Shown piece after piece: positions 52,501 through 60,785 of a DNA stretch of 64,000 bases; positions within the stretch are counted from its first letter, which is position 1, and each line of letters opens with the position of its first letter. The position numbers and the translations under genes are program-made. The DNA lies in contig NZ_VOSI01000002.1 in the NCBI RefSeq assembly GCF_019797745.1, positions 1 through 64,000 of the forward strand. Direction: 5' to 3'. The stretch is from Edaphocola aurantiacus. Lineage in GTDB: Bacteria > Bacteroidota > Bacteroidia > Chitinophagales > Chitinophagaceae. Below the pieces are notes generated by a model. The model was not told the DNA's origin. It made no database searches and saw nothing but the letters and a program-made list of their open reading frames with translations.

Positions 52501-54056
52501 ATCATCAGGTTCCAGATCGGCAGCTTTACACGAGCCGAGGTCCCTTTCAGTAATTTAAGGAATATTACTTTCTGCGATGCTGAGTCAGGAGGAAGGTCTT
52601 CAGAGAACTCCCCTACCTGGTGTGTTACACCATTATAAGTATAGCGGTATGCTACCCCTACCACATCATCGGGATTGGGTGTGGTATTGATAGAGATATA
52701 TCCTAACTGAGGTTGAAAAGTGAATTCGTTGGTATTCAGTTTACGTAAGGTAACACGCTGAAACTCTTCTCCTTCTTTTAAGCCCATACTGATCGCTCCT
52801 TGCGTAGCCGAACTCTGTGTTCTTACAAGTGGGTTCTGTTGCAGGTTGAGGTATAACGCATTGGCATTATTATCCGGAAGTGCATTTGTAGCTCCGTTGA
52901 TCAGGCTGGTATTGTAGGGATTAGCCTCGCCAAGATCCATAAAGGTCAGGGCATCCCGGATACCTTGCGTACTTCCGGTACGATTGGTAATCCACACCTC
53001 TACTTTAGAAATTACAGCTTGGGAATTAATAATCGGGAAATTGGCCAGTGCCCGGTCATAATTATTATAGAAATGCTGTGCCAGGAGGAAGTGTTTATTT
53101 TCCTCATAGTCATATGCTTTTACTTCAAAGTTGGTTGTTTGCGCCCCACCCTTTACGGTCATGCTGCGGCGCTGAGATTTTTGCTGCGATACTACCCCGG
53201 TTACCCATAGTTTACCGAACTGGAGTTGTGCTTTGGCTCCAAAAAGGGAAGATACCCCGGATATAAGGCTGCTGCGGAGCGGGAAGCTCACATTACCTAG
53301 CTCTATTTTTTTTATGATCTCATCATCCTTACCGGTATACTCCAGCTTACGCATTTCCTGCATATCGCCAAAGTTTGATAAGGTATTGTTGCTGATATTC
53401 AGCTTCATTTTATCTCCGATCTTGGCCACCAGCTGCACATTCATCTGCATGTCAAAATCGGGAACGGTGTATTTCTGAGAACGTTTAGGAATATTCGGGT
53501 TCCGCAGATTCTGGGAATAAAATCCTGCCAGCACAGTCAGGTTACCCTGTGGTTTAATATCTAATTTGGTATTACCGAACAGGCGGTCAAACACCCCATC
53601 TTTGTATAATACAGGAAGATCGGGCTTTTTATCAAACATATTCAATGCAGCCAAACGCTCACTGAAATAGTCATTTTCATCTTTGCGGGTCTGGTATTTA
53701 TAATACTCATTAAAATCCATTACATATGGATTCTTCACTTCTTCCCCGCCTATTTTTTCTGTAAAGATATATTTGTTGGAATCCGGATCGAAAGTCACTT
53801 CCTTTGTCATGTTCTTCGGATCCTGCAGCTCAAAATAATGTCTGCCCGAAGTATCCGGACCGGCATGTTTTTTTTCCGGTATCGGGAACTTCAGGGTATC
53901 TCCCGGCATAGCTTCTTCCTGCTCGTCCGTATCAGTCAGCTCATCGGCTGTACTCATAGGGTCAAGGCCACCGGTTGCCACTTGTACCGCCAGCAGACTG
54001 ACGGCAACAAATGCCAGTATTTTCCCACCAAATGCTATTTTCTTATTCCGCTCCAA
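46578..54056 (-). CDS. sprA: T9SS outer-membrane translocon SprA
   Basis: SprA (Sov in Porphyromonas) is the giant beta-barrel translocon through which T9SS cargo leaves the cell, and is needed for gliding. The 2492-residue protein has a signal segment (KILAFVAVSLLAVQVATGG) and family landmarks such as GIAGDEGGTVFVDDFEGA, PYAQ-like barrel strands, NLGKIMPKNWGVQLPVFVGY and the conserved end segments NRSRIVSLSLIDYQVSE and TPTIDYIINDNLQLQFYFDR. The length is that expected for SprA (about 2400). A Lys/Pro-rich insertion near residues 1900-2000 (GGPGGKLPKDGQQEKDEKEK) looks like a loop. It follows ruvA by 36 bases. Confidence 0.95.
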   Translation of the reverse strand: MERNKKIAFGGKILAFVAVSLLAVQVATGGLDPMSTADELTDTDEQEEAMPGDTLKFPIPEKKHAGPDTSGRHYFELQDPKNMTKEVTFDPDSNKYIFTEKIGGEEVKNPYVMDFNEYYKYQTRKDENDYFSERLAALNMFDKKPDLPVLYKDGVFDRLFGNTKLDIKPQGNLTVLAGFYSQNLRNPNIPKRSQKYTVPDFDMQMNVQLVAKIGDKMKLNISNNTLSNFGDMQEMRKLEYTGKDDEIIKKIELGNVSFPLRSSLISGVSSLFGAKAQLQFGKLWVTGVVSQQKSQRRSMTVKGGAQTTNFEVKAYDYEENKHFLLAQHFYNNYDRALANFPIINSQAVISKVEVWITNRTGSTQGIRDALTFMDLGEANPYNTSLINGATNALPDNNANALYLNLQQNPLVRTQSSATQGAISMGLKEGEEFQRVTLRKLNTNEFTFQPQLGYISINTTPNPDDVVGVAYRYTYNGVTHQVGEFSEDLPPDSASQKVIFLKLLKGTSARVKLPIWNLMMKNVYALQGINISKDKFRLNVVYEDPGGGNKRFLPEGPQAGVPLISLLNLDRLNAQNDPGPDGVFDYVDGITINAQQGKVIFPVLQPFGNDLKPALGNDPNLEQKYLYQILYDSTKTVALQQQQNNRFLITGEYQSTGGGAEIRLNGFNIPQGSVTVTAGGQKLQEGTDFQVDYNMGVVKILNTGILNSGVPINIAYEDNAAFGQTMQNFMGTRLDYYANDKLTLGATYMRLTERPYTQKVISGYDPIKNTVLGADMNYQSEMPGLTRALDKILPFYSTSAPSLISASAEVAGILPGHSKFINGIAGDEGGTVFVDDFEGAATSYDLRYPINNWTLSSIPFEATGPANNILFPEASMSNDLRIGYNRANLAWYNIEPTLNGGGASVPQSVRNDTTLQDYWRQIPQAEVFPKKSVITTQSVQSTFDLNFNPKVRGPYNFDPANVDPATGNLLNPTARWGGIQRAIEQSDFEQSNVEYITFWVLDPYMYKQNSRGGYLYFNLGNVSEDVLKDSRLSFENGVPYPVDPTKMDQTVWGKVPKFQQQLVRAFDQQEGARAVQDVGYDEMDNADEQTFFNTFLGQMKTLLGETSPAYQKLALDPASDDFKHFYDGSYDASNGTILQRYRYFNNPHGNAPILSGTNATETAGSSIPESEDINRDNSLNETEAYYQYRVKIEPNMQVGVTEFLVDKTVATGIKLPDGRITDNTWYQFKIPIRRFSAKVGGISDFRSIRFIRMFLNGFEDSVVMRFAQLQLDRSIWRKYNFSLVNPGEPLTEDDILGTPFGLTTVSVDQNSSRKPVRYVMPPGILKQQQVATTGQQFNADEQSLSVQICNLKDGDSRAVFKEVGTDMRQYKELKMFIHAESVPDQSPVNDGDLVAYIRIGSDFVRNYYEYQVPLKITSPDGTQTAETVWPEQNNLHIVLQDLVDLKSKRNKDNFPVANLYDGTDRNGRMIRIIGNPNIGEVKNIMLGVLNPKKTPQTPADDGLPKCTEVWFDELRNVGLDEKAAYAASGQVNVQLADFGTVNVAGTMHTQGYGSIDQRVNDRSRDNYYQYQGNANLNLGKIMPKNWGVQLPVFVGYNQSVSNPEYDPYDVDITLTDKMRGLTGAERKAVLQAAQDFNAITSFNINNMRILGNPSKQKKIMPWSAQNFDLSYSYLRQFSRNSLIQGNDYTDQKLALGYTYSVTTKPFEPFKKRIKSKSPWLTFIKDFNINYLPKTFSFRNNLERTFTETILRDVDAAGYEMPAYYYKNFVWNRNYNMQWDLTRSLSVNYQATNISRIDEPYGRINTASKRDSLYDRLLDFGRNTYFSQKFDVTYTIPTKKFPFLDWTTANVVYNATYDWTAASLLARSQGNVITNTQLKQITGELNFSQLYNKNRYLKAINRPTNGVLKNAKTNAFKDKDKNSVSSAGSMERFSPTGGPGGKLPKDGQQEKDEKEKKTSRIPPKPERKTFTAKDVKGSDSMSLAQVGQELKKMRKAERQRYRQAMVTWRKAKQNILPEVSNGEKFFVRLATMLKRVNFDYTENMGTILPGYMDSTNYLGANMRNNANGLDFAFGYQPSRYWLDEQMRKGNLSSDSLFNGMYQQMYTQSYSLRAALEPVPDLRIDLNWSSNFTRNQSEINKFNDASGEYERLNPYYTGSFNVSYIGVKTLFQNGKAGELSSTYRDFMANREIISQRLGNVNPYTNGTADPNNPNYTKGYTGFAQDVLIPAFIAAYSGRDPRAVPLLVYDYNNVKSNPFRFYFPMPNWKLTYTGLSNVAPLSDILNTFTLNHSYTGKMMMNSFANSLYYRDLLGVGFPSFIDSNSNNYVPFFQVPNMTITETFGPLMGFNAAFKNDLTLRVDYNRSRIVSLSLIDYQVSETRSTEWIVGLGYRIRGLVLPFSFFGTKRLKNDLNIKFDFSYRDDLTSNTYMAQNENRATMGQNVIGITPTIDYIINDNLQLQFYFDRRQSKPYVNTSFPLSSTKGGLKLTFTFAGQ

Positions 54057-54092
54057 ATTCGATGCTCAATTATTATACAAGTGTCAATAATA

Positions 54093-54680
54093 TTATAAAT
54101 TTTTAAGTGCCGTTTTAATCAATGCTTCTACTGAGTGCCCTGCATCCAGCATAGGTTTCGATTTTTTAATGGCGGCCTCTGCCCCGGCTTTCGGGATGCC
54201 CAGGCCTAAAAGGGCATTCAATGCTTCCAGTTCTACCACATCATGGCTGCTGGCAGATGGTTCTCCGGCCTCCGGCAGGTCAGCAGCCAGCTTACCTCTT
54301 AATTCGAGGATAATCCGCTGTGCTGTTTTGGCTCCTATGCCTTTTACCTTTTCCAGGGCTTTGCTATCACCATTCATGATGATCCTGGACAAATCATTAG
54401 CTGTAAGTGAAGAAAGGAGAATTCTCGAGGTTGCGGCCCCGACACCAGATACGCCTAAGAGCTTTTGAAATGCTTCTTTCTCTCTCATGCTGGCAAAGCC
54501 ATACAGTACCCAGGCGTCTTCTCTTACCTGCAGATGGGTAAAGAGTTTTGCACGCTCCCGGCCCTTTATTTCTTCATAGGTATTTAAAGTAATGTGCACC
54601 TCATAGCCCAGTCCGTTAATGTCAACATAAGTCTGCGAGGGGCTTACTTCTACCAGTTTTCCTTCCAAATATCCGATCAT
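54093..54680 (-). CDS. ruvA: Holliday junction branch migration protein RuvA
   Basis: RuvA binds Holliday junctions and loads RuvB. The 195-residue protein starts MIGYLEGKLVEVSPSQTYVD (OB fold), has two helix-hairpin-helix motifs (LLGVSGVGAATSRILLSSL and KVKGIGAKTAQRIILELRG) and the C-terminal domain III (LNALLGLGIPKAGAEAAI). It lies upstream of sprA on the same strand; this ruvA-sprA order is one I recall from other Bacteroidota. Confidence 0.96.
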   Translation of the reverse strand: MIGYLEGKLVEVSPSQTYVDINGLGYEVHITLNTYEEIKGRERAKLFTHLQVREDAWVLYGFASMREKEAFQKLLGVSGVGAATSRILLSSLTANDLSRIIMNGDSKALEKVKGIGAKTAQRIILELRGKLAADLPEAGEPSASSHDVVELEALNALLGLGIPKAGAEAAIKKSKPMLDAGHSVEALIKTALKNL

Positions 54681-54719
54681 GTATCTTATATAAGCTTATA
54701 TCACTATATCCAAACGAAA

Positions 54720-54745
54720 AAACGCTGTTAAAAAGTACAGCGTTT
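54720..54745 (-). terminator. Terminator of the DUF6089-like gene at 54785
   Basis: AAACGCTGT (54720-54728) and ACAGCGTTT (54737-54745) pair around an 8-base loop. On the minus strand T-rich sequence follows. Confidence 0.8.
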
Positions 54746-54784
54746 CTTAATTATTTCTCAATTCAATACTATATATTCAGTATC

Positions 54785-55795
54785 TTATCTCCACCAAGGT
54801 GAGTTCCTTTTATTGATCTTCCAGAAGAAGTTCAGGGAAATGGTTGAGTACATGTCCTTGTTCTTAGGATCTCCTCTGTACTGACCAGCGTCATGCTTTG
54901 TACCAGGAGCTAATTCAAATGACTTATCAGCCATTTTCTTAGCCATGTCAGCTTTCACATTATCGCCCAGATAGGCAATGTCAAAACGAAGTGGATCAAT
55001 GTACTGTCCGCTAACATCGTCCAGGTAATCTGTAAAGGTATAACGGGTTACATATTCCAGACCCAGACCCAGTCCGCGGCCCATATCTACACGGAATCCG
55101 ATACCTGCAGGAATGATAATGGAGTATTGGTTATAAGCAACAGGATAGCCTGCCTTATCAAAATTCTGACCTTCGGTATGCAGCGGGCGTAAATCTACCC
55201 ACTCTTTATAGTCAGTTTCGTAATTCTTTGTATAAGAACCTCTTGGATTGAAGTACATACCACCCACACCCACCATCAGGTAAGGCTGGAATCTTGAATG
55301 TGCCATACGGCTGTATTCCCAGTTTGTAAACAATTCCATCGGGCTGATCTCAACCATTAAAGAAGATTCCCAAACAGTGGTCTTTACATCCAGGTTACGG
55401 TAATAACGTTGTACATAATCATCCGAAAAAGAGGCAGCACCCTGAGCACCGGACTTATTCCAGACATCATTGGCGTATAAAGTACCGTTAGCAATACTTA
55501 AGCGGAAGGACAAACCCGGAAGATGTGTATAACGGCCGTAAATACCACCCATCATTTTCACATTTTTCCAGTAATCTGAATTACCATAGTGATCAATCGG
55601 CGATTTAGTACCTACATCCGCCCACATATCAGACATCCCTAAATTTACTCCTAAAGAAAATCCACGCTGATCAATATACTTAATATCGGGTTGTAACCAA
55701 TCACGTTTTGTTTTCTGTGCGCTAGTTGAATTCACCCACAACAAACCCGTGGCCAAAACACCAATATTAATTGTCCTACGTAATAAATTCCGCAT
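54785..55795 (-). CDS. DUF6089-like outer-membrane beta-barrel protein
   Basis: The 336-residue protein has a signal peptide (about 1-26, NIGVLATGLLWVNSTSAQ) and alternating beta-strand composition ending in an aromatic-rich strand. It has LMVGVGGMYFNPRGSY and LGLEYVTRYTFTDYLDDVSGQYI near 250, sharing the pattern RYTxTDYxDDVS with the protein at 60786; this is the DUF6089 pattern I recall. It is expected in the outer membrane, and relatives are seen near T9SS genes. Function is unknown. No clear TAnnTTTG box was found upstream. Confidence 0.82.
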   Translation of the reverse strand: MRNLLRRTINIGVLATGLLWVNSTSAQKTKRDWLQPDIKYIDQRGFSLGVNLGMSDMWADVGTKSPIDHYGNSDYWKNVKMMGGIYGRYTHLPGLSFRLSIANGTLYANDVWNKSGAQGAASFSDDYVQRYYRNLDVKTTVWESSLMVEISPMELFTNWEYSRMAHSRFQPYLMVGVGGMYFNPRGSYTKNYETDYKEWVDLRPLHTEGQNFDKAGYPVAYNQYSIIIPAGIGFRVDMGRGLGLGLEYVTRYTFTDYLDDVSGQYIDPLRFDIAYLGDNVKADMAKKMADKSFELAPGTKHDAGQYRGDPKNKDMYSTISLNFFWKINKRNSPWWR

Positions 55796-55920
55796 AGTTG
55801 GCTATTTATTTTGAGCTATGAAAGTATAATAATTTTGTCAGAATTGAAAGAAAATCCTAAAATTCTTCTAAAAAAGCCTAAATATCTAAATTATATATTT
55901 AAAATGCAAACTTTGGCTGA

Positions 55921-57420
55921 TTATATTTCAGCTTTAATATGCAGTAAATCATTGCTGTGCTTCACTATAGCTTCATATAAGGCCGCATCTTTTGTCAGTG
56001 AATGACCATAAGAAGGGATCATTTCTTTCATGCGTTCTGCCCAGCCTTTTTTCATTTCGGCAGGGAAACAGCGCTCAATCAGCTGAATCATAATCGGTAC
56101 TGCAGTCGAAGCACCCGGAGATGCGCCAAGCAATCCGGAAATACTGCCATCGGCAGCAGTAATTACTTCTGTACCAAACTGTAAAACACCACCCTTGTCT
56201 TTATCTTTTTTAATCACCTGTACACGCTGACCCGCGATCTCCAGTGCCCAATCTTCAGATTTGGCATTCGGGAAATATTCTCTTAATGCTTCCAGCCTGT
56301 CTGCAGGTTTCTGCATTACCTGCTGAATGAGGTATTTTGTCAATGGTACGTTTGCCAGACCGGCTCTTACCATCGGATAGATGTTATTCCCTTTTATAGA
56401 GCAGGGCAGATCCCAGAACGAACCTTGTTTCAGGAATTTGGTCGAGAAACCGGCGTACGGTCCAAACAATAACTCTTGTTTACCATTAATAATACGGGTA
56501 TCAAGGTGCGGAACGGACATTGGAGGTGCTCCAACTGCAGCCTTACCATATACTTTTGCCTTATGACGGGCTATAATCTCGGGATTGGTACAACGAAGCC
56601 ACTGTCCGCTTACCGGAAAACCGCCGAAGCCTTTTCCTTCCGGTATACCTGATTTCTGAATCAGGGTCAGTGCACGGCCACCCGCGCCTACAAATACAAA
56701 TTTTGCATTTACGCGGAATGTATTGCCGGTATTGATATCTGCAACTTTAACGTTCCAGCTCTGATCAGCATTACGGGAGAGGTTTTTCACCTCATGATGG
56801 TAATGCAGATTTACCGCAGGGTCGTTAGCAATAGAATCGAATAATAAGGTAGATAATTTACCAAAATTCACATCGGTGCCGGTCGCTACTCTTGTCGCAG
56901 CTACAGATTCACCCGCATCACGGCCTTCCATGATCAATGGTGCCCATTGCTCGATCTGTGCCTTGTCTTCACTGTATTCCATAGAAGCAAAGGCGTGATG
57001 TCCTTTCAGTAAATCAAATCTCTTTTTCAGGTAGGACACATTCTTATCCCCGATAACGAAGCTCATATGTGGCGTTTGGGCCAGGAAAGACTCCGGATCG
57101 CTGATCTTACCTTTTTCCAGTAAGTATGCCCAGAACTGTTTTGATAACTCAAACTGTTCATTTATCGCAAAGGCTTTGCTGGCATCCACATCCCCGTTTG
57201 CTTTCTCCGGGGTATAGTTCAATTCACACAGGGCCGCATGACCGGTACCCGCATTATTCCACGCATCAGAACTTTCGGCAGCAATTTCTCCCAGTCGTTC
57301 ATAAATAGCTATAGAGGCATTTGGTTGTAATATCTTTAGCATTGCGCCTAAAGTGGCACTCATGATTCCTGCTCCAATTAGCACAATATCATACGAAGCA
57401 TCGCTTCCGGAATGAGACAT
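55921..57420 (-). CDS. mqo: Malate:quinone oxidoreductase
   Basis: Mqo is an FAD-dependent, membrane-associated enzyme that oxidises malate to oxaloacetate and reduces quinone, a TCA-cycle step that bypasses malate dehydrogenase. The 499-residue protein begins with the FAD-binding DIVLIGAGIMSATLGAML and IYERLGEIAAESSDAWNNAG and has FVFVGAGGRALTLIQKSGIP, GPYAGFSTKFLKQGS and SGLLGASPGASTAVPIM late. Length agrees with the family. It has a good promoter and lies downstream of the paaA terminator. Confidence 0.96.
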   Translation of the reverse strand: MSHSGSDASYDIVLIGAGIMSATLGAMLKILQPNASIAIYERLGEIAAESSDAWNNAGTGHAALCELNYTPEKANGDVDASKAFAINEQFELSKQFWAYLLEKGKISDPESFLAQTPHMSFVIGDKNVSYLKKRFDLLKGHHAFASMEYSEDKAQIEQWAPLIMEGRDAGESVAATRVATGTDVNFGKLSTLLFDSIANDPAVNLHYHHEVKNLSRNADQSWNVKVADINTGNTFRVNAKFVFVGAGGRALTLIQKSGIPEGKGFGGFPVSGQWLRCTNPEIIARHKAKVYGKAAVGAPPMSVPHLDTRIINGKQELLFGPYAGFSTKFLKQGSFWDLPCSIKGNNIYPMVRAGLANVPLTKYLIQQVMQKPADRLEALREYFPNAKSEDWALEIAGQRVQVIKKDKDKGGVLQFGTEVITAADGSISGLLGASPGASTAVPIMIQLIERCFPAEMKKGWAERMKEMIPSYGHSLTKDAALYEAIVKHSNDLLHIKAEI

Positions 57421-57440
57421 ATCTAAACTTTTAAGTTTCG

Positions 57441-57471
57441 CAAAGTTAAACCTTGAATGCTAAAAAATCAA
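57441..57471 (-). promoter_or_regulatory. Predicted mqo promoter
   Basis: On the minus strand TTG (57471-57469), a 20-base spacer and TAACTTTG (57448-57441). The leader would be about 15 bases. Confidence 0.65.
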
Positions 57472-57500
57472 TATGAAATTTCATAAATTTACATTCGTCG

Positions 57501-57544
57501 TTAAATAGTAAGGGTGCCCCTGTAGAGGCACCCTTACTATTTAA
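57501..57544 (-). terminator. paaA terminator, 18-bp perfect stem
   Basis: TTAAATAGTAAGGGTGCC (57501-57518) pairs perfectly with 57527-57544 around an 8-base loop, 28 bases after the paaA stop codon. Confidence 0.82.
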
Positions 57545-57572
57545 TCATTTATAACTATAAAATATATTCTTC

Positions 57573-58520
57573 TTATGCGCTTATTGCAGCTTTTTTAGCA
57601 TCGCGCTTTTCAGAATGGGCTGTTGCCGCATCGCGCACCCAGGCACCATTGTCCCAGGCATTTTTACGTGCAGCCAGGCGCTCTTTATTACAAGGGCCAT
57701 TACCTTTTACTACATTCCAGAACTCATCCCAGTTGATGGTACCGAAATCATAGTGACCACGCTCTTCGTTCCATTTCAGGTCTTTATCCGGAATGGTCAG
57801 GCCCAGAATATTAGCCTGCTCTACCGTTACATCGATAAATTTCTGACGCAGATCATCATTGCTGAAGCGCTTGATCTTCCATTTCATACTCTGGATCGAG
57901 TTTGGACTTGCATCATCGTTAGGTCCGAACATCATAATAGCCGGCCACCAGAAGCGGTTCAACGCATCTTGTGCCATTTTTTTCTGTATAGCTGTACCAT
58001 TGGCAAGGGTGAGCATAATCTCATAGCCCTGACGCTGGTGGAAACTTTCTTCTTTACATACACGAATCATTGCACGGCTGTAAGGACCGTATGAACAACG
58101 GCACAAAGGCACCTGATTCATAATAGCGGCACCATCTACCAGCCAGCCAATCGCTCCCATATCGGCCCAGGTAAGGGTCGGATAGTTGAAAATGGAGGAG
58201 TATTTAGCGGTACCATCATGCAATTGGTCCAGCATCTGATCACGGGATATACCCAGCGTCTCTGCTGCACTATATAAATACAAACCATGACCTGCCTCAT
58301 CCTGCACCTTGGCCAGTAATACGGCTTTTCTTCTTAATGAAGGGGCACGAGTGATCCAGTTGCCTTCCGGCAGCATACCTACGATTTCACTGTGTGCATG
58401 CTGAGATATCTGACGCACCAGCGTTTTACGATATTGCTCCGGCATCCAGTCTTTCGGCTCGATTCTTAATTCGTTGTCTATTTTTTGCTGAAACAGCGAT
58501 TCTTGTTGTTCGTTTGTCAT
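57573..58520 (-). CDS. paaA: 1,2-phenylacetyl-CoA epoxidase catalytic subunit PaaA
   Basis: PaaA is the di-iron catalytic subunit of the ring-1,2-epoxidase that acts on phenylacetyl-CoA. The 315-residue protein starts with [22 protein letters not shown], has the ferritin-like iron ligands in [14 protein letters not shown] near 71 and [13 protein letters not shown] near 158, and [17 protein letters not shown] near 190. Paa BCDE, normally clustered with paaA, are not adjacent: its neighbours are a DUF6311-like gene upstream and mqo downstream, both on the same strand. The rest of the pathway must lie outside the window. Confidence 0.94.
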   Translation of the reverse strand: MTNEQQESLFQQKIDNELRIEPKDWMPEQYRKTLVRQISQHAHSEIVGMLPEGNWITRAPSLRRKAVLLAKVQDEAGHGLYLYSAAETLGISRDQMLDQLHDGTAKYSSIFNYPTLTWADMGAIGWLVDGAAIMNQVPLCRCSYGPYSRAMIRVCKEESFHQRQGYEIMLTLANGTAIQKKMAQDALNRFWWPAIMMFGPNDDASPNSIQSMKWKIKRFSNDDLRQKFIDVTVEQANILGLTIPDKDLKWNEERGHYDFGTINWDEFWNVVKGNGPCNKERLAARKNAWDNGAWVRDAATAHSEKRDAKKAAISA

Positions 58521-58557
58521 AAAACCTTAGTTAGATGATCTGTTATAACACAGACTA

Positions 58558-58565
58558 CAAAGATA
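58558..58565 (-). promoter_or_regulatory. -7 box of paaA
   Basis: TATCTTTG on the minus strand fits TAnnTTTG, 37 bases before the start codon; no clear -33 element. Confidence 0.45.
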
Positions 58566-58586
58566 CTTATTTTTACCTAATATTAC

Positions 58587-60710
58587 TTAACGATTAGCAT
58601 AATAGGTCTCATAGAGATCAAAGGTCATCTGTCTGGCCAGTTGCAAACTGTCATTAAATACAAATACATTTACCCCACGGCTTAGGTGCTGCATCTCTGA
58701 TCCGTTTACAATAAGATATGGCGCTTGTTCTATGCCAGAGGTCGCCCTCAGTTTAATGGGCACATTGGCTACGGTATATTTCATGTCCAAAGTACTGCCT
58801 TTGGCCAACTTTTGCTCTTGAAGCATTTTGCCATGTGACCATACTGCGGCATAGGCCTCCCAGTCTTGTATATTACCTAGTAGCGGACTAAACCTGCTTA
58901 ACTCTGCTCTCATATAGGGCTTCAGCGACCGCGAGGCCTCATCTGCAGAGAGGATTACTATTGTATGGGCCTTATGCTCTTCGAGGAATGCTGCAAGGCT
59001 TATAGCCTGTATACTATCCCGAGGTATTCCCAACCGGTCTGAAACGTTATCGATATGCTGATTATCAACAGAATAAAGAATTCTATAATCACCCAATCTC
59101 CGCATCTTTATCGCATGCCGGGCCTGTAAATCAATAAAGTATGGCACTTTCTCTTTTGTAGTAATCAAAATACTTCCCTTTGCAAGGCTCCATTGACCGG
59201 ACTCATGTATCTGTGATAGTGTATCTACCATGTTCTGCCGCGCAGGCGCATCCGGCCGGGGAAGATGGCCCGCTGTGATTGGGATCTGCAACGGTGCCAG
59301 TATGCTGGTCAGATACTGTGCATCATCAGGGGTAACCAGATCTCTTTGAAATACAGGATACGTATATACCACTTTAGCTTCTTTGGCAAGCGTTGCCAGC
59401 AGCGTCCATTCCTTACTTACGGTATAGTTATCCTGAATAATGCCACGCTGTATCGCTTTTGCCATATCTGCAATCTGGATCAGCAGGATACATAAAAGCA
59501 AACCCGCAGACCACTTTCGCTGCAGCTTCAGTTTATGACCATAGTATACAAAAGGAATAATGAGTAAAATATAATAGGGCAACCATATATACCTGCCGGA
59601 AGACCTGAATATCGATAGCATATTGTTTAACCGGGGATACCGCTCAAGATGAAAATTGAGCAATTCCAGCTTATTAAATGTAATATTGAATGCATAGGCA
59701 TATATTAATGCCGCAAATAATACAATGAACAAAGGCCAATGCTGTTGCATGGTGCGCAATAGTGCTTTGCGGAACGTCTTTTGAAAAAGCAGGGTAACCC
59801 ACAATATCAGTACGCCTAAACCCAGGTAAGCATAGCCTTCATATTGCCCTTCAAAAGCAGGTAAGTCCAGTGGCGCAAAATTGCTTTTCCCGATATTATT
59901 CCAAAATGTATTCAAATTACTATTATACACACCCAGTCCGCCGGCACTGCTGCTTCCCATGGCCAGGCTGAATACTCCTGACAGGAAGGCTCCCAGCCAT
60001 ATGCTCACTATACTTACCAATGGAAAAACAAACAGGGTAATCCATTTTTCGTTCTTTCTGATACGCTGCAAGCCATCTGCAAATGCTACAAGTAAGGGGA
60101 AAAGGATTAGGTAAGGATGCGTCAGTATGGCAGCGAAACTAAGTATGCTATAGTTCCTCAAAGCTCTGGCCTGACTTAACCCCACAGAAAAATAGGTAGC
60201 TAATGCGGCCAGAATGAGCCAGTGGGCGCATAAAGCCAGGTGAGCAAACCGGTCCAGAAACGGAGCCGCGAGCAAAATCACAACTACTGCTGTGAAGCGC
60301 CAGTACCCAACCGGCAATTGAAGTGCTGCCAGCAAGCGGTCTGCAAACCAGGCCTGCAAAAGATAACAGGTAAAAAGGAACAGACCCAGATATTGAAAGT
60401 GTTCCGGGAGCCATCGATTGAACAGTTTAAGGGGCATTCCGATAAGCGGAACGATATTAGTATTCCCTACGCCAGTCACCTGCGGATAACCATACCCATT
60501 AAATACACCTAAAGCACCCTGCCCCAAGGGGCTATAGCGATAGTATTGCCAGGTACAGATATCCGGCAACATATCTGAACCCCTACCATAAAGCCAGGCA
60601 TCATGCGACGGCAATAATATCGCTAACCCAAACTTCAGGTGAAATACGAGAATAACGATCAGACCAATAAGAATGTAGTATAACCATCTATAGCTTGCAG
60701 GTTGCTTCAT
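58587..60710 (-). CDS. DUF6311-like polytopic membrane protein
   Basis: The 707-residue protein has about a dozen predicted membrane helices in its first 430 residues (the first at about 9-30, IGLIVILVFHLKFGLAILLP), with a periplasmic loop early on containing SHDAWLYGRGSDMLPD. The C-terminal 280 residues are soluble and of mixed structure. The layout of GT-C-type membrane glycosyltransferases is similar, and I recall the DUF6311 pattern DxCTWQYYR. Substrate and activity are unknown. It lies upstream of paaA on the same strand and after its own palindrome-flanked promoter region at 60711-60785. Confidence 0.75.
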   Translation of the reverse strand: MKQPASYRWLYYILIGLIVILVFHLKFGLAILLPSHDAWLYGRGSDMLPDICTWQYYRYSPLGQGALGVFNGYGYPQVTGVGNTNIVPLIGMPLKLFNRWLPEHFQYLGLFLFTCYLLQAWFADRLLAALQLPVGYWRFTAVVVILLAAPFLDRFAHLALCAHWLILAALATYFSVGLSQARALRNYSILSFAAILTHPYLILFPLLVAFADGLQRIRKNEKWITLFVFPLVSIVSIWLGAFLSGVFSLAMGSSSAGGLGVYNSNLNTFWNNIGKSNFAPLDLPAFEGQYEGYAYLGLGVLILWVTLLFQKTFRKALLRTMQQHWPLFIVLFAALIYAYAFNITFNKLELLNFHLERYPRLNNMLSIFRSSGRYIWLPYYILLIIPFVYYGHKLKLQRKWSAGLLLCILLIQIADMAKAIQRGIIQDNYTVSKEWTLLATLAKEAKVVYTYPVFQRDLVTPDDAQYLTSILAPLQIPITAGHLPRPDAPARQNMVDTLSQIHESGQWSLAKGSILITTKEKVPYFIDLQARHAIKMRRLGDYRILYSVDNQHIDNVSDRLGIPRDSIQAISLAAFLEEHKAHTIVILSADEASRSLKPYMRAELSRFSPLLGNIQDWEAYAAVWSHGKMLQEQKLAKGSTLDMKYTVANVPIKLRATSGIEQAPYLIVNGSEMQHLSRGVNVFVFNDSLQLARQMTFDLYETYYANR

Positions 60711-60734
60711 ATCATTTCTTTCCCAGGATAAATG

Positions 60735-60766
60735 AAAAAAAGAGAAACGACTGTTTCTCTTTTTTT
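60735..60766. terminator. Terminator between the DUF6089-like gene and the DUF6311-like gene
   Basis: AGAGAAAC-gact-GTTTCTCT (60741-60748, 60753-60760) is flanked by A and T runs, so it works on either strand. It lies about 19 bases after the stop codon of the gene at 60786. Confidence 0.85.
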
Positions 60767-60785
60767 ACACAATATTTTTTAAAAT

